DNA of 64,000 nucleotides from RGIG2041 sp045537695 (GTDB taxonomy: Bacteria; Bacillota; Clostridia; UBA1381; UMGS1253): assembly GCA_045537695.1 (NCBI GenBank), contig JAZSQB010000046.1:49683-113682 (forward strand). The letters run 5' to 3'. Shown in pieces: positions 41,092-50,313 of this stretch. The position numbers and the translations under genes are program-made. How positions within the stretch are numbered: position 1 is the stretch's first letter; each line of letters begins with the position of its first letter. Under the pieces are notes generated by a model, which was given only the letters and a program-made list of their open reading frames with translations, searched no databases and had not been told where the DNA came from.

Positions 41092-42408
41092 TCAACCGAT
41101 TTCGCAAACATCAAAATCCGCATCATCATCAATTATACCGTCTTCTACTTGCTTTTTCAAATCTTTTCTGCGATGCACACGAATCAGTTCCGGCTTTGCA
41201 TTTTCCGTTACAACGTTTTCGTGGATAATGCATTTTCGGATAAAGTGATCCGACGGGACTTCAAACATAATATCAAGCATAATGTCTTCCACGATAGCAC
41301 GAAGACCACGCGCGCCCGTATTCTTGTCGTGCGCCTTTTGTGCGATTGCACGCACGGCCGCCTCGTCAAATTCAAGCTCTACTTCATCCAATTCCAAAAG
41401 CTTTTGATACTGTTTAATCAATGCATTTTTCGGCTCGGTCAGAATCTGCACCAATGCTTCCATATCCAAATTATCCAGCGTTGCCACAACCGGCAAACGT
41501 CCGATAAATTCAGGAATCAAGCCAAATTTGAGCAAGTCTTGCGTTGTTATATGCTTAAGCGCCTTGCCGAGAGATTGATTATTTTTGCTCTCGACTTTCG
41601 CACCAAAACCGATAGCGTTTTTACCAAGACGATTGTTGATGATTGTATCAATTCCGTCAAATGCACCGCCGCAAATGAATAAAATATTAGAAGTATCAAT
41701 CTGAATAAATTCCTGTTGCGGATGCTTGCGACCACCCTGCGGCGGCACAGAGGCAACGGTGCCCTCCAGGATTTTTAAAAGTGCCTGCTGTACACCTTCG
41801 CCGCTGACATCCCTTGTGATAGATGGATTTTCAGACTTTTTCGCAATTTTATCAATTTCATCGATATAAATAATACCGCGTTCCGCCAGTTCCACATCAT
41901 TATTTGCCGCCTGAATCAAACGAAGCAAGATGTTCTCCACGTCTTCACCGACATAACCCGCTTCTGTTAAGGAAGTCGCATCTGCAATTGCAAAAGGAAC
42001 TTCCAAAATTCGTGCCAACGTCTGCGCAAGGAATGTTTTACCGGAACCGGTAGGTCCGATTAACAAAATGTTGCTTTTCTGAATCTCGACGTCATCATCC
42101 TGCGTATTATTGCTCAAACGCTTATAGTGATTGTATACGGCTACTGCCATTGCTTTTTTTGCGTCATCCTGACCAATTACATACTGGTCTAAAATTTCTT
42201 TAATCGCCTTTGGCTTTAAGATATCGCTCATATCAAAGCTGGGCTCCACCTGAAAATCCCCATCTAAGACGCTTTGACAAAGCGCAACACACTCATTACA
42301 AATGTAGACACCCGGTCCGGCGACCAGGCGTCTAACTTCATCTTGTGTTTTGTCGCAAAAAGAGCATTTTAATTTTTTCGTATTTGTAGGTGTTTTGGAG
42401 TTCGACAT
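41092..42408 (-). CDS. clpX: ClpX ATPase subunit of the ClpXP protease
   Basis: A 438-residue AAA+ unfoldase. An N-terminal zinc-binding domain has four Cys (KCSFCDKTQ, YICNECVALCQ). The AAA module has Walker A LLIGPTGSGKTFLAQTL, Walker B GIIYIDEIDKIAKK, pore loop GYVGED and sensor motifs. The IGF-type loop that docks to ClpP is visible as NAIGFGAK. It unfolds substrates for ClpP. GAGGTGA precedes ATG 42408; clpP lies 29 nt upstream in the same operon. Confidence 0.97.
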   Translation of the reverse strand: MSNSKTPTNTKKLKCSFCDKTQDEVRRLVAGPGVYICNECVALCQSVLDGDFQVEPSFDMSDILKPKAIKEILDQYVIGQDDAKKAMAVAVYNHYKRLSNNTQDDDVEIQKSNILLIGPTGSGKTFLAQTLARILEVPFAIADATSLTEAGYVGEDVENILLRLIQAANNDVELAERGIIYIDEIDKIAKKSENPSITRDVSGEGVQQALLKILEGTVASVPPQGGRKHPQQEFIQIDTSNILFICGGAFDGIDTIINNRLGKNAIGFGAKVESKNNQSLGKALKHITTQDLLKFGLIPEFIGRLPVVATLDNLDMEALVQILTEPKNALIKQYQKLLELDEVELEFDEAAVRAIAQKAHDKNTGARGLRAIVEDIMLDIMFEVPSDHFIRKCIIHENVVTENAKPELIRVHRRKDLKKQVEDGIIDDDADFDVCEIG

Positions 42409-42437
42409 AATTTCACCTCATAAAATATACTGCTCGT

Positions 42438-43019
42438 TTATGCTTTATAAATCACTTCATCTATTAACCCGTAAGCTTTTGCTTCTTCCGCGGACATGAA
42501 ATTGTCACGTTCCGTATCCGCCTGCACTTTTTCTAACGGCTGACCGGTTCTATCGCTTAAGATTTGATTTAACTTATCTTTCATCTTTAAAATGCGGTCT
42601 GCGTGAATTTTGATATCCGTCGCCTGACCCTGCATACCGCCAAGCGGCTGATGGATCATAATCTCACTGTTCGGCAACGCAAAACGCTTACCCTTCTCTC
42701 CTGCAGCGAGCAAAAAAGCCCCCATGCTGGCTGCCATTCCGATGCAAATGGTAGACACATCACACTTAATATACTGCATCGTGTCATAAATTGCCATACC
42801 GGCAGTAATAGAACCACCCGGGCTATTGATGTAGAATTGAATATCCTTATCCGGATCTTCACTTTCTAAAAACAAGAGCTGCGCGACTACAAGGCTGGAA
42901 GTTACATCGTTAACTTCGTCGCCGAGAAAAATAATTCTCTCTTTCAGTAAGCGTGAAAAGATGTCATAGGCTCTTTCGCCACGGTTTGTCTGTTCAATAA
43001 CGGTTGGTACTAAACTCAT
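42438..43019 (-). CDS. clpP: ClpP protease proteolytic subunit
   Basis: A 193-residue serine protease: SLVPTVIEQTNRGERAYDI start, ICIGMAASMGAFLLAAG with the catalytic Ser, the His in LPNSEIMIHQPLGG and the Asp in ERDNFMSAEEA. It forms the degradation chamber served by ClpX. The start is ambiguous: ATG 43019 gives the usual SLVP start but is 14 nt from AGGAG, while GTG 43025 would be 8 nt from it and adds two residues. It lies between tig and clpX. Confidence 0.96.
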   Translation of the reverse strand: MSLVPTVIEQTNRGERAYDIFSRLLKERIIFLGDEVNDVTSSLVVAQLLFLESEDPDKDIQFYINSPGGSITAGMAIYDTMQYIKCDVSTICIGMAASMGAFLLAAGEKGKRFALPNSEIMIHQPLGGMQGQATDIKIHADRILKMKDKLNQILSDRTGQPLEKVQADTERDNFMSAEEAKAYGLIDEVIYKA

Positions 43020-43064
43020 ATTCACACATATCACTCCTGTCTGATTTATTTTAAAAACTTAAAC

Positions 43065-44531
43065 TTACTCTGCTTTTTCAGCAGCTTTCTTTGTGGTTGT
43101 CTTTTTTGCAGCCGGTTTCTTTGCAGTCGGCTTTTCCTCTGCATCAGCCTTCTTGGTTGCAGTCTTCTTAGCAGCCGGCTTCTTTTCTGCTGCTTTCTCT
43201 TCGGTATCAGCCTTTGCTGTTGTCTTTTTTGTTGCAGTCTTCTTAGCAGCCGACTTCGCTTCAACGATGGAGAGCAGGTACTCGATTGTCTTATTTGTTA
43301 CAACATCCTTCTTTAAATCTTCAGACTGGATGTATGTCTTAATCTGATCTACTTCCATCTTGTACTGCTCGGCGAGCTTTGCGTATTCTGCTTCAACATC
43401 TGCATCAGCAGCTTCAATCTTCTGTTTCTTAGCAACAGCTTCGAGTGCCAGCATACCTTTTACCTGCTTTTCAGCCTGCTCTTTGAACTGACCTCTAAAT
43501 GTTGCCATATCCATGCCGCTGAATTGCAGATACTTTTCTACATTCATGCCCTGGTAAGACAAACGCATTTCAAAGTCTCTTACCATATCATCAATTCTGT
43601 TTTCATACATAACTTCCGGAATTTCAGCTTTCATCTTGGAAATTACGAAGTCAATTGCATTGTTTTCAAGCTCCTGCTTTTCACGCTGTGCTGCAGCTTC
43701 CTTGAGCTTCTTGTTGATATCGTCGCGCAGTTCCTTGATGGTTTCAAATTCGCTGACATCCTTAGCAAACTCATCATCCAGCTCGGGGAGTTCCTTTGCC
43801 TTGATTTCGTGTACCTTTACATTAAAGATGGCATCCTTGCCGGCTAAGTTCTCAGCATGGTACTCCTTCGGGAATGTTACTTTTACTTCAACGTCCTCGC
43901 CCGGCTTCTTACCCACGAGCTGATCTTCAAAGCCAGGAATAAACTGACCGGAACCGAGTTCTAAGTTATGTCCTTCTGCCTTACCGCCGTCAAATGCAAC
44001 GCCATCACAGAAACCTTCGTAATCAATTACAACCGTATCGCCGTTCTGGCTTGCACGATCTTCAACCGGTACGATACGTGCGTTCTGCTGGCGCATTCTT
44101 TCAATTTCAGCGTCAACATCTTTCTTCGCTACCGGATAAGACGGTGCTTCTACAGTGATTTTATCTAACTTGCCAAGTGTCACTTCCGGTTTAACAGTCA
44201 CTTTAGCAGTTAAAATCAGGTTCTTGCCTTCTTCCGGGAATTGCTTTATATCTACTTCCGGACGGTCTACCGGTTCAACGCCGGCTTCAGCGATAGCATT
44301 TTCATATGCTTCCGGAAAAACAAAATTGATAGCATCATCATAGAATACTGCCGGAGAATACATCTTCTCAATAATCTTTCTCGGTGCCTTACCCTTTCTG
44401 AAGCCCGGGATGTTGAAGCTCTTTACATTCTTTATGTAAGCTTTCTGCATTGCAGCCTCAAACGCTTCTGCCGAAACCCCGAACTCAAGGTTTACAATGT
44501 TTTTCTCTGTTTTTTCTACCTTAACACTCAT
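43065..44531 (-). CDS. tig: Trigger factor with histone-H1-like Lys/Ala tail
   Basis: A 488-residue ribosome-bound chaperone and peptidyl-prolyl isomerase. The N-terminal domain has the ribosome-docking segment IPGFRKGKAPR; the FKBP domain has DTVVIDYEGFCDGVAFDGG; a helical C-terminal arm domain follows. Most trigger factors end near residue 430. Here about 64 more residues are added, roughly a third Lys, the rest mainly Ala, Thr, Glu and Pro, in repeats of AAKKTATKK, AEKKPAAKK and KKPAAKKTTT type. Such tails are seen in histone H1-like bacterial proteins and might bind RNA or DNA. It heads the clpP-clpX run. Confidence 0.93.
   Translation of the reverse strand: MSVKVEKTEKNIVNLEFGVSAEAFEAAMQKAYIKNVKSFNIPGFRKGKAPRKIIEKMYSPAVFYDDAINFVFPEAYENAIAEAGVEPVDRPEVDIKQFPEEGKNLILTAKVTVKPEVTLGKLDKITVEAPSYPVAKKDVDAEIERMRQQNARIVPVEDRASQNGDTVVIDYEGFCDGVAFDGGKAEGHNLELGSGQFIPGFEDQLVGKKPGEDVEVKVTFPKEYHAENLAGKDAIFNVKVHEIKAKELPELDDEFAKDVSEFETIKELRDDINKKLKEAAAQREKQELENNAIDFVISKMKAEIPEVMYENRIDDMVRDFEMRLSYQGMNVEKYLQFSGMDMATFRGQFKEQAEKQVKGMLALEAVAKKQKIEAADADVEAEYAKLAEQYKMEVDQIKTYIQSEDLKKDVVTNKTIEYLLSIVEAKSAAKKTATKKTTAKADTEEKAAEKKPAAKKTATKKADAEEKPTAKKPAAKKTTTKKAAEKAE
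43068..43260 (-). repeat. Repeat-coded Lys/Ala-rich tail of trigger factor
   Basis: DNA repeats of GCNGCNAARAAR type coding for about 64 residues at the C terminus of Tig. Units are similar but not identical at DNA level, which points to gain by repeat expansion followed by drift. Confidence 0.75.
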
Positions 44532-44550
44532 TCTTTACTTCCTCCAGCTT

Positions 44551-44575
44551 GACGAAAAAAGTTTTATTTTTCGTC
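44551..44575 (-). other. Leader hairpin just upstream of the tig ribosome site
   Basis: GACGAAAAA (44551-44559) pairs with TTTTTCGTC (44567-44575) around a 7-nt loop, between the promoter and the GGAGG of tig. It is followed on the minus strand by AAGCTGGAGG, so it is not a terminator. It may affect translation initiation. Confidence 0.5.
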
Positions 44576-44606
44576 TGAAAATTATCAAACTTACAGACAA
44601 TAACAT

Positions 44607-44634
44607 ATTATAACATATGTATAAAATTTTGCAA
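44607..44634 (-). promoter_or_regulatory. Promoter of tig-clpP-clpX
   Basis: Minus strand TTGCAA (44634-44629), 16 bp, TATAAT (44612-44607). Confidence 0.7.
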
Positions 44635-44673
44635 GTGTTTTTGTTAAATTGTTCTAAAAAAGTTGATTTTTTC

Positions 44674-45378
44674 TTAATTTCGCACCAAAATTGGGTCAAA
44701 ATCGATGCAATTACAGGAAATTAAGCTAAAGTTCACCCCGTCTATTGTCTGTGTATGTGCATAAGATTGTGAAATGCTGTGCAAATGACCGTAATATACA
44801 TCTTGTACACCGTACTTTTGCATCAGTGTCAAAAAATTTTCATCCGGCTTGCCATTTAAGATCGGCGGATAATGCACAAAAAAAGCGATGTCTTCTATTT
44901 CCTGTTTGCGGGCCGCTTGCAACGACAGCTCTACCCTGCCCAGTTCACGCGTATATATTTTCATATCCTGCGCAGATAAATGCTCAAATGCTGGACTTTG
45001 CCAAAAACGCGTGCCGCAGATTGCGGTATTGTTGTGTTTAAATAAATTATTCTGCACGAAATGCATATCTGTATACCCATTTTCGCGTATAAAATTTTCC
45101 ACTTTTGTAAGTGTGTCCCACCAATAATCATGATTGCCCTTTAAGAGCACCTTTATACCCGGCAAGGAATTTAAAAATGCGAAATCCCGTCGCGCTTCTT
45201 CTAAATTGATTGCCCAGCAAAGATCGCCCGGCAACACAACGCAATCATCTGCGCTGACTTTTTTTCTCCAGCATTCCTCTAATTTTTCTACGTAGTTATC
45301 CCAAGATTTTCCGAACACATCCATCGGTTTGTCCACGCCGAATGGCAGATGTAAATCGGAAATTGCGTAAATCGCCAT
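44674..45378 (-). CDS. Calcineurin-like metallophosphoesterase
   Basis: A 234-residue metallophosphoesterase with all expected metal motifs: ISDLHL near the N terminus, VVLPGDLCWAI, LLKGNHDYWW and YYGHLHS. Its FWQSPAF and NGKPDENFL segments resemble the YkuE/serine-threonine-phosphatase-like proteins of Clostridia rather than UDP-diacylglucosamine hydrolases. The substrate is unknown. GGAGGTG lies 5 nt before ATG 45378. It follows pncB after 14 nt and ends the long run that begins with the DUF1538 gene. Confidence 0.85.
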   Translation of the reverse strand: MAIYAISDLHLPFGVDKPMDVFGKSWDNYVEKLEECWRKKVSADDCVVLPGDLCWAINLEEARRDFAFLNSLPGIKVLLKGNHDYWWDTLTKVENFIRENGYTDMHFVQNNLFKHNNTAICGTRFWQSPAFEHLSAQDMKIYTRELGRVELSLQAARKQEIEDIAFFVHYPPILNGKPDENFLTLMQKYGVQDVYYGHLHSISQSYAHTQTIDGVNFSLISCNCIDFDPILVRN

Positions 45379-45392
45379 GGTACACCTCCGGC

Positions 45393-46835
45393 TTATTTTG
45401 AATACTTTTCTAGCAGTGCGTGTTTAATATCCCAGAGGGACTGCGAAAGGTCAACGTAATACTTATGCGGATTTTCAAAACGTTTTACCTCATCCCACAG
45501 CGCATCAACCTGCTCTTTACAGAAAGCCTTGATTTCATCCAATGGTTTTGATGTATATACGCACTTGCCTTTGTCGAAGATCTGTACAAGTATCGGTCTT
45601 GCTTCGAAGTTTTCGACCTTTTTTCTTTTCCAGATATGTTCCGGATCAAAAATTTCGTAAGGTTTTGTATCATCAATTACTTCATCGTGCAGTGTTAAAA
45701 CGTCAGCGATTGCCTTCCCTGTTTCCTTAGAGAACAATCTATATACCTGTTTAAAGCACGGCGTAGTGATCTTGGCCACATTTTCGCTCAGTTTGATTTT
45801 CGGAATCGAATTGCCCTGCGCATCTTCCACGGCAACGATTTTGTATACGCCGCCAAATACCGGTTCAGAACGTGATGTAATCAGGCGTTCGCCCACGCCG
45901 AAAGAATCAATTTGTGCGCCTTGCATCAATGTATCGCGAATGATGTATTCGTCTAAAGAGTTGGATACTACGATGCCGCAATCCTCAAAGCCGGCCTCAT
46001 CAAGCATTTTGCGCACTTTCTTGGTTAAATATGTGATATCGCCGCTATCAATACGCACGCCCTTCGGTCTGTAACCGTTCGGCACAAGCACTTCGTTAAA
46101 TACTTTGATTGCATTCGGCACACCGCTTTTTAAAACATTATACGTATCTACAAGCAATGTGCAGCTATCCGGATACGTTTGTGCATACGCTTTAAACGCA
46201 TCATATTCCGTATCAAAAAGCTGTACCCAGCTGTGTGCCATCGTGCCCAATGCCGGCACGCCATAATCGCGTTCTGAAATTGCACAAGCTGTTCCGGCGC
46301 AACCGCCGATGTATGCCGCTCTTGCGCCCATAATTGCCGCATGATAGCCTTGCGCGCGTCTGGAACCGAATTCCATAACCGGTCGCCCCTCTGCCGCACG
46401 AACGATTCTGTTTGCCTTTGTTGCAATCAGACTCTGATGATTTACGGTAAGTAAAATCATCGTTTCAATAAACTGCGCTTGGAGAATCGGTCCTTTGATG
46501 CTGACAATCGGTTCGCCAGGGAAAATCGGCATACCTTCCTCAATTGCCCATACGTCACACTCAAATTTAAAATTGCGTAAATATTCCAGAAAATCTTCAT
46601 TGAAGATTTTCTTGCTGCGCAGATATGCGATATCGTCTTCATCGAAACGAAGCTGTTCAAAATAGGAAATCAACTGTTCTACGCCGACCATAATGGCATA
46701 ACCGCCATCGTCCGGCACCTTGCGGTAAAACATATCAAAATATGCAATAGTATCCTTAAACCCGTGCATATAATAGCCGTTTGCCATTGTAAATTCATAG
46801 AAATCGGTTAACATTGTTAAATTTAAATCTGTCAT
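45393..46835 (-). CDS. pncB: Nicotinate phosphoribosyltransferase
   Basis: A 480-residue enzyme that joins nicotinate to PRPP for NAD salvage: LNLTMLTDFYEFTMANGYY start with the substrate Tyr residues, EFGSRRAQGYHAA phosphoribosyl-binding block, GTMAHSWVQLF, RIDSGDITYLTKKVRKML and GVGERLITS. Motifs and length are standard. Other NAD genes are not in the window. It lies between pcrA and the phosphoesterase gene. Confidence 0.95.
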   Translation of the reverse strand: MTDLNLTMLTDFYEFTMANGYYMHGFKDTIAYFDMFYRKVPDDGGYAIMVGVEQLISYFEQLRFDEDDIAYLRSKKIFNEDFLEYLRNFKFECDVWAIEEGMPIFPGEPIVSIKGPILQAQFIETMILLTVNHQSLIATKANRIVRAAEGRPVMEFGSRRAQGYHAAIMGARAAYIGGCAGTACAISERDYGVPALGTMAHSWVQLFDTEYDAFKAYAQTYPDSCTLLVDTYNVLKSGVPNAIKVFNEVLVPNGYRPKGVRIDSGDITYLTKKVRKMLDEAGFEDCGIVVSNSLDEYIIRDTLMQGAQIDSFGVGERLITSRSEPVFGGVYKIVAVEDAQGNSIPKIKLSENVAKITTPCFKQVYRLFSKETGKAIADVLTLHDEVIDDTKPYEIFDPEHIWKRKKVENFEARPILVQIFDKGKCVYTSKPLDEIKAFCKEQVDALWDEVKRFENPHKYYVDLSQSLWDIKHALLEKYSK

Positions 46836-46858
46836 AATCCTTTACCACCTTTCATTCG

Positions 46859-49138
46859 TCAAATCTTTTTAAGATTTGCAAACAGCGCCATGAGATTTTT
46901 TCGCTCGCCACTGTCAAATAATATCTCTATCTTTTTATCATTGCCAAGCGGAATTACATTCATTACTTTTCCGCGGCCAAATTTTTTGTGCTTAACCAAA
47001 TCACCGGCAGAAAAATCTGTTTCTGCTTTTTCAGTTGCACGCACATCAAAGCTTTTAAAGAGAGCGGATTTGCTTGCCGCGCCAAAAGTGGTTGTCGGCT
47101 TTGTTGCCGAAGTCTGTGCTGTTGGCGCTTTATAGCTTGTCCCCAAAGCGCTACCTACATAATCCGGCATAAAGTCTGTGTTACGAGCTTGTGAAATCTG
47201 CTTCCTCTCTCTTGCTTTTCTGCCCTCAAATGTCATCGTCAGTTCACTCGGAATTTCCGAAATAAATCTGGATGGCGGTGAATACTTCGTTTGTCCGTAT
47301 AGCATACGCGATGCCGCACAAGTTACAAACAGCTTCTGTTTTGCGCGTGTAATCGCCACATAACACAAACGACGTTCTTCCTCCAGTTCTTCATCTTCAA
47401 ACATAGAACGCATACTCGGGAAAAGTCCTTCCTCTGTGCCGACAATAAAGACAATTGGGAACTCCAAACCCTTCGCTGCGTGAATTGTCATTAGCGTAAC
47501 TGTTGGTTGCTCTTCATCATAATTGTCAATATCCGAAACCAAAGAAATTTCCTCCAAAAATCCTTCTAACCCCGGCGTTTCGTGCTCCGTCTTTTCAAAC
47601 TCTTTTACTGCACTGAACAATTCATCCAGGTTTTCAAGTCTTGTTTTGGCTTCAATGGTGTTTTCCGCTACCAGTGCACCACGGTAACCGCTTTTGATTA
47701 AAACATCTTCTACAAAATCCGCAATATCCGCATCCGTTTTTTGCATCTGCAAGCTTTGAATCAGCTTAGCGAACTGCTCAAATTTTGCAGCAGATCTGGA
47801 AAGCTCACTGTGCGTGGATGCCGCCTTGATTACATCAAATATGCCAACACCTTCACGCTGTGCAATTTGCTCTGCTTTTGCCATGCTTGTATCGCCTATG
47901 CCGCGCTTTGGCTCGTTGATAATACGCTTTAAGCTGACAGAATCGTTCGGATTCACAATTACGCGCAGATATGCAATTGCATCTTTGATTTCTTTACGGT
48001 CATAGAAACGCAGACCGGCAAGAACGCGATACGGCAAACCGTAGCGTAAAAGTGCATCTTCTATAACACGCGACTGCGCATTGGTTCTGTACAAGATAGA
48101 GAAGTCACGAAATGTGAAGTTCTGCTCAGAAACCATTCTGTCAATCTCACGGCAAACAAACTGCGCTTCATCGCGTTCGTCATCACCATGATAGACTACA
48201 ATTTCATCGCCGGTATTGCCGGCTGTCCACAAATCCTTACCTTTTCTCTTTCTGTTATGTGCAATTACGGCGTTGGCGGCATCTAGGATATTTTTTGTAG
48301 AACGGTAGTTTTGCTCTAATTTAATAACCTTTGCATCTGGAAACTGCTCTTCAAAGTCTAAAATGTTTCGAATGTTTGCACCGCGGAATTTATAAATACT
48401 TTGGTCATCATCGCCGACTACGCAGAGATTTCTGTGCTTCTTTGCCAACAAATAAATTAAACGGTACTGTGCATTATTGGTGTCCTGATACTCATCGACC
48501 ATAATATACTTAAAGCGATGATGATAATACGCAAGCACATCCTCGTTTTCTTCGAACAAGCGAATTGTATTTACAATCAAATCGTCAAAATCCATTGCAT
48601 TGTTCGCAAGCAATTTGCTTTGATACAGCTTATATACCGCTGCAATTTTGCTCATACGAAAATCAGACGCATACAAATCTTCAAAACGCTTCGGATCTAA
48701 CATATCATCCTTCGCGCGGCTGATTTCACCGTACAACACATTCGGTGTAAATATTTTATCATCAATATTTAATTCTTTTATACATTCTTTTAAAAGCGTC
48801 TTTGTGTCCTGCGTATCGTAAATCACAAAGCTGCGCTCATAGCCTAATCTGTCGCAATCGCGTCTTAATATGCGCACGCAGAGCGAATGGAACGTAGATG
48901 CCCATATATCCTCGCCGCCTATCAGTTTTGCACTGATACGCGTTTTCATTTCTTTTGCGGCCTTATTCGTAAAAGTAATGGCTAAAATATTATACGGCGC
49001 AACGCCTTTATTTTCAATCATATGGGCAATACGGTTGACCAACACCGTGGTTTTGCCGCTGCCGGCGCCCGCCAAAATCAAAAGCGGTCCTTCTGTCGTT
49101 TGCACAGCAAGCTGCTGCGCTTCATTTAAATTACTCAT
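46859..49138 (-). CDS. pcrA: ATP-dependent DNA helicase PcrA/UvrD
   Basis: A 759-residue superfamily 1A helicase: Q motif NLNEAQQLAV, Walker A LAGAGSGKTTVLVNRIAH, Ia TFTNKAAKEMK, motif II MVDEYQDTN, III VGDDDQSIYKFRGA, IV QNYRS, V TIHAAKGLEF and VI VAITRAKQKL. A flexible C terminus ends in a Tudor-like domain (VKHKKFGRGKVMNV...KKIEILFDSGERKNLMA) that contacts RNA polymerase in Bacillus PcrA. It acts in repair, recombination and plasmid replication. GGGGAG precedes the ATG at 49138, which is 3 nt after the upstream gene's stop. Confidence 0.95.
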   Translation of the reverse strand: MSNLNEAQQLAVQTTEGPLLILAGAGSGKTTVLVNRIAHMIENKGVAPYNILAITFTNKAAKEMKTRISAKLIGGEDIWASTFHSLCVRILRRDCDRLGYERSFVIYDTQDTKTLLKECIKELNIDDKIFTPNVLYGEISRAKDDMLDPKRFEDLYASDFRMSKIAAVYKLYQSKLLANNAMDFDDLIVNTIRLFEENEDVLAYYHHRFKYIMVDEYQDTNNAQYRLIYLLAKKHRNLCVVGDDDQSIYKFRGANIRNILDFEEQFPDAKVIKLEQNYRSTKNILDAANAVIAHNRKRKGKDLWTAGNTGDEIVVYHGDDERDEAQFVCREIDRMVSEQNFTFRDFSILYRTNAQSRVIEDALLRYGLPYRVLAGLRFYDRKEIKDAIAYLRVIVNPNDSVSLKRIINEPKRGIGDTSMAKAEQIAQREGVGIFDVIKAASTHSELSRSAAKFEQFAKLIQSLQMQKTDADIADFVEDVLIKSGYRGALVAENTIEAKTRLENLDELFSAVKEFEKTEHETPGLEGFLEEISLVSDIDNYDEEQPTVTLMTIHAAKGLEFPIVFIVGTEEGLFPSMRSMFEDEELEEERRLCYVAITRAKQKLFVTCAASRMLYGQTKYSPPSRFISEIPSELTMTFEGRKARERKQISQARNTDFMPDYVGSALGTSYKAPTAQTSATKPTTTFGAASKSALFKSFDVRATEKAETDFSAGDLVKHKKFGRGKVMNVIPLGNDKKIEILFDSGERKNLMALFANLKKI

Positions 49139-49141
49139 TTA

Positions 49142-50308
49142 CTATCTCCCCTTGATGAAACGATTGGTCAAGTAGAATATATATCCCACTGCTGTCATTG
49201 TTACAACAAAAACGCCAAGAAAAGCATAAATATTACCATTTAAAATAATTGGATATAAATTTGCATATCCAACCTTTCCAAGTAAAATCACAACAGAAAA
49301 GTACAGTGTTGCGATTCCCGACCAAATCAGCGGATCGTATCCGTAAATGCGGTTGTGCGTATCAAAGAACAGCCAATCTAACAGCAGAATTGCCGGCGCT
49401 ACATAGTAAAGCGCAGTTTCTACTCTGCCGGGATTGTAATTGCCGCGCACATAAAAATGGTATACAACAAACGCCATAAATAATCCCAATGTAAAGAAGG
49501 TCTTAATTCTCGAAAACTTAGGTGCATTTTTTGCCGTTGCTTTAAAGTGCAGCACATTATAAATCAATATAGCTGCAATGCATAAATAACTAAGGAAGTT
49601 TATAAACACCTCATAATAGCGCAAAGAAAAAATAAAGGTTTTTAAATTCATTCCCGAAAGTCGCGTAAATGCCCAAGCCTCTAAAAGTAAGAATAACACT
49701 TTGAGCAAAAGCGAAAATAAGGATTTTATATCCTTAAAAAAAGCACCGGAAAACAACCCGTCCAGAAGATATGCAAGTCCAGTCAACAGCAATGTATTTA
49801 AAATCAATTCTTTCAGCGACTTATCTCTGGGCAATAACGCAAGGAAATCTAATGCATTCGGTAAGTGTAACAAATATTTTGCCGTGGCGTACAACGCCAC
49901 CACAAGCAAAATCGCACACAAAAGCGCAAGAAGCATTTGCCATAACTTTAATTTACCATGCACATCAAAAAACAAATAATCTAAAAACATCATCAGCGGT
50001 AACAGTATGCTTAACACCCATCCGCTGTTCTCTACAGAAAATAGCATAGAAAAGTTTGCGGCAAGTGTTAAAATAGCAAGAAAAGTACAACAGTTTTTGA
50101 AAAACAACAGCGCTTTTCCTACGCCATATCGCATACTTCGCAAAAGCACCAGTAAAATACACAGCATACAAATCGTCGCAGAGAACGTTGTAAAGCTTAA
50201 GAGCTTTACAGGCAATTCAGCCAGTCGAAAGGAAACCGACTCTAAAATTGCCCATACAGAAAATAGCACAAATGCCAAACGGTATATGATAGACAAATTC
50301 TTTTTCAA
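49142..50308 (-). CDS. Polytopic membrane protein, Pr6Pr-like with internal duplication
   Basis: A 388-residue protein with about 11 to 12 hydrophobic segments. Two related halves are seen: SILLPLMMFLDYLFFDVHGKLKL in the first and YYVAPAILLLDWLFFDTHNRIYGYD in the second. The LLDWLFFD..G plus the later YPIILNGN...GVFVVTMTAVGYIF layout resembles the Pr6Pr family, normally about 200 residues, so this looks like a tandem fusion. The function is unknown. TTG 50308 is chosen because GGGGAG lies 8 nt upstream; GTG 50317 would overlap that site. It lies between metH and pcrA. Confidence 0.75.
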   Translation of the reverse strand: MKKNLSIIYRLAFVLFSVWAILESVSFRLAELPVKLLSFTTFSATICMLCILLVLLRSMRYGVGKALLFFKNCCTFLAILTLAANFSMLFSVENSGWVLSILLPLMMFLDYLFFDVHGKLKLWQMLLALLCAILLVVALYATAKYLLHLPNALDFLALLPRDKSLKELILNTLLLTGLAYLLDGLFSGAFFKDIKSLFSLLLKVLFLLLEAWAFTRLSGMNLKTFIFSLRYYEVFINFLSYLCIAAILIYNVLHFKATAKNAPKFSRIKTFFTLGLFMAFVVYHFYVRGNYNPGRVETALYYVAPAILLLDWLFFDTHNRIYGYDPLIWSGIATLYFSVVILLGKVGYANLYPIILNGNIYAFLGVFVVTMTAVGYIFYLTNRFIKGR

Positions 50309-50313
50309 GTCAT

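Noticed and set aside
43050..43260. CRISPR-like array
   Set aside because: The repeats are codon-scale Lys/Ala repeats inside the tig frame with no spacers. No other repeated unit in the window looks like CRISPR.
43046..43264. Arg/Lys/Leu-rich small frame on the minus strand
   Set aside because: It is another reading frame of the repeat-coded tail of trigger factor, not a gene.
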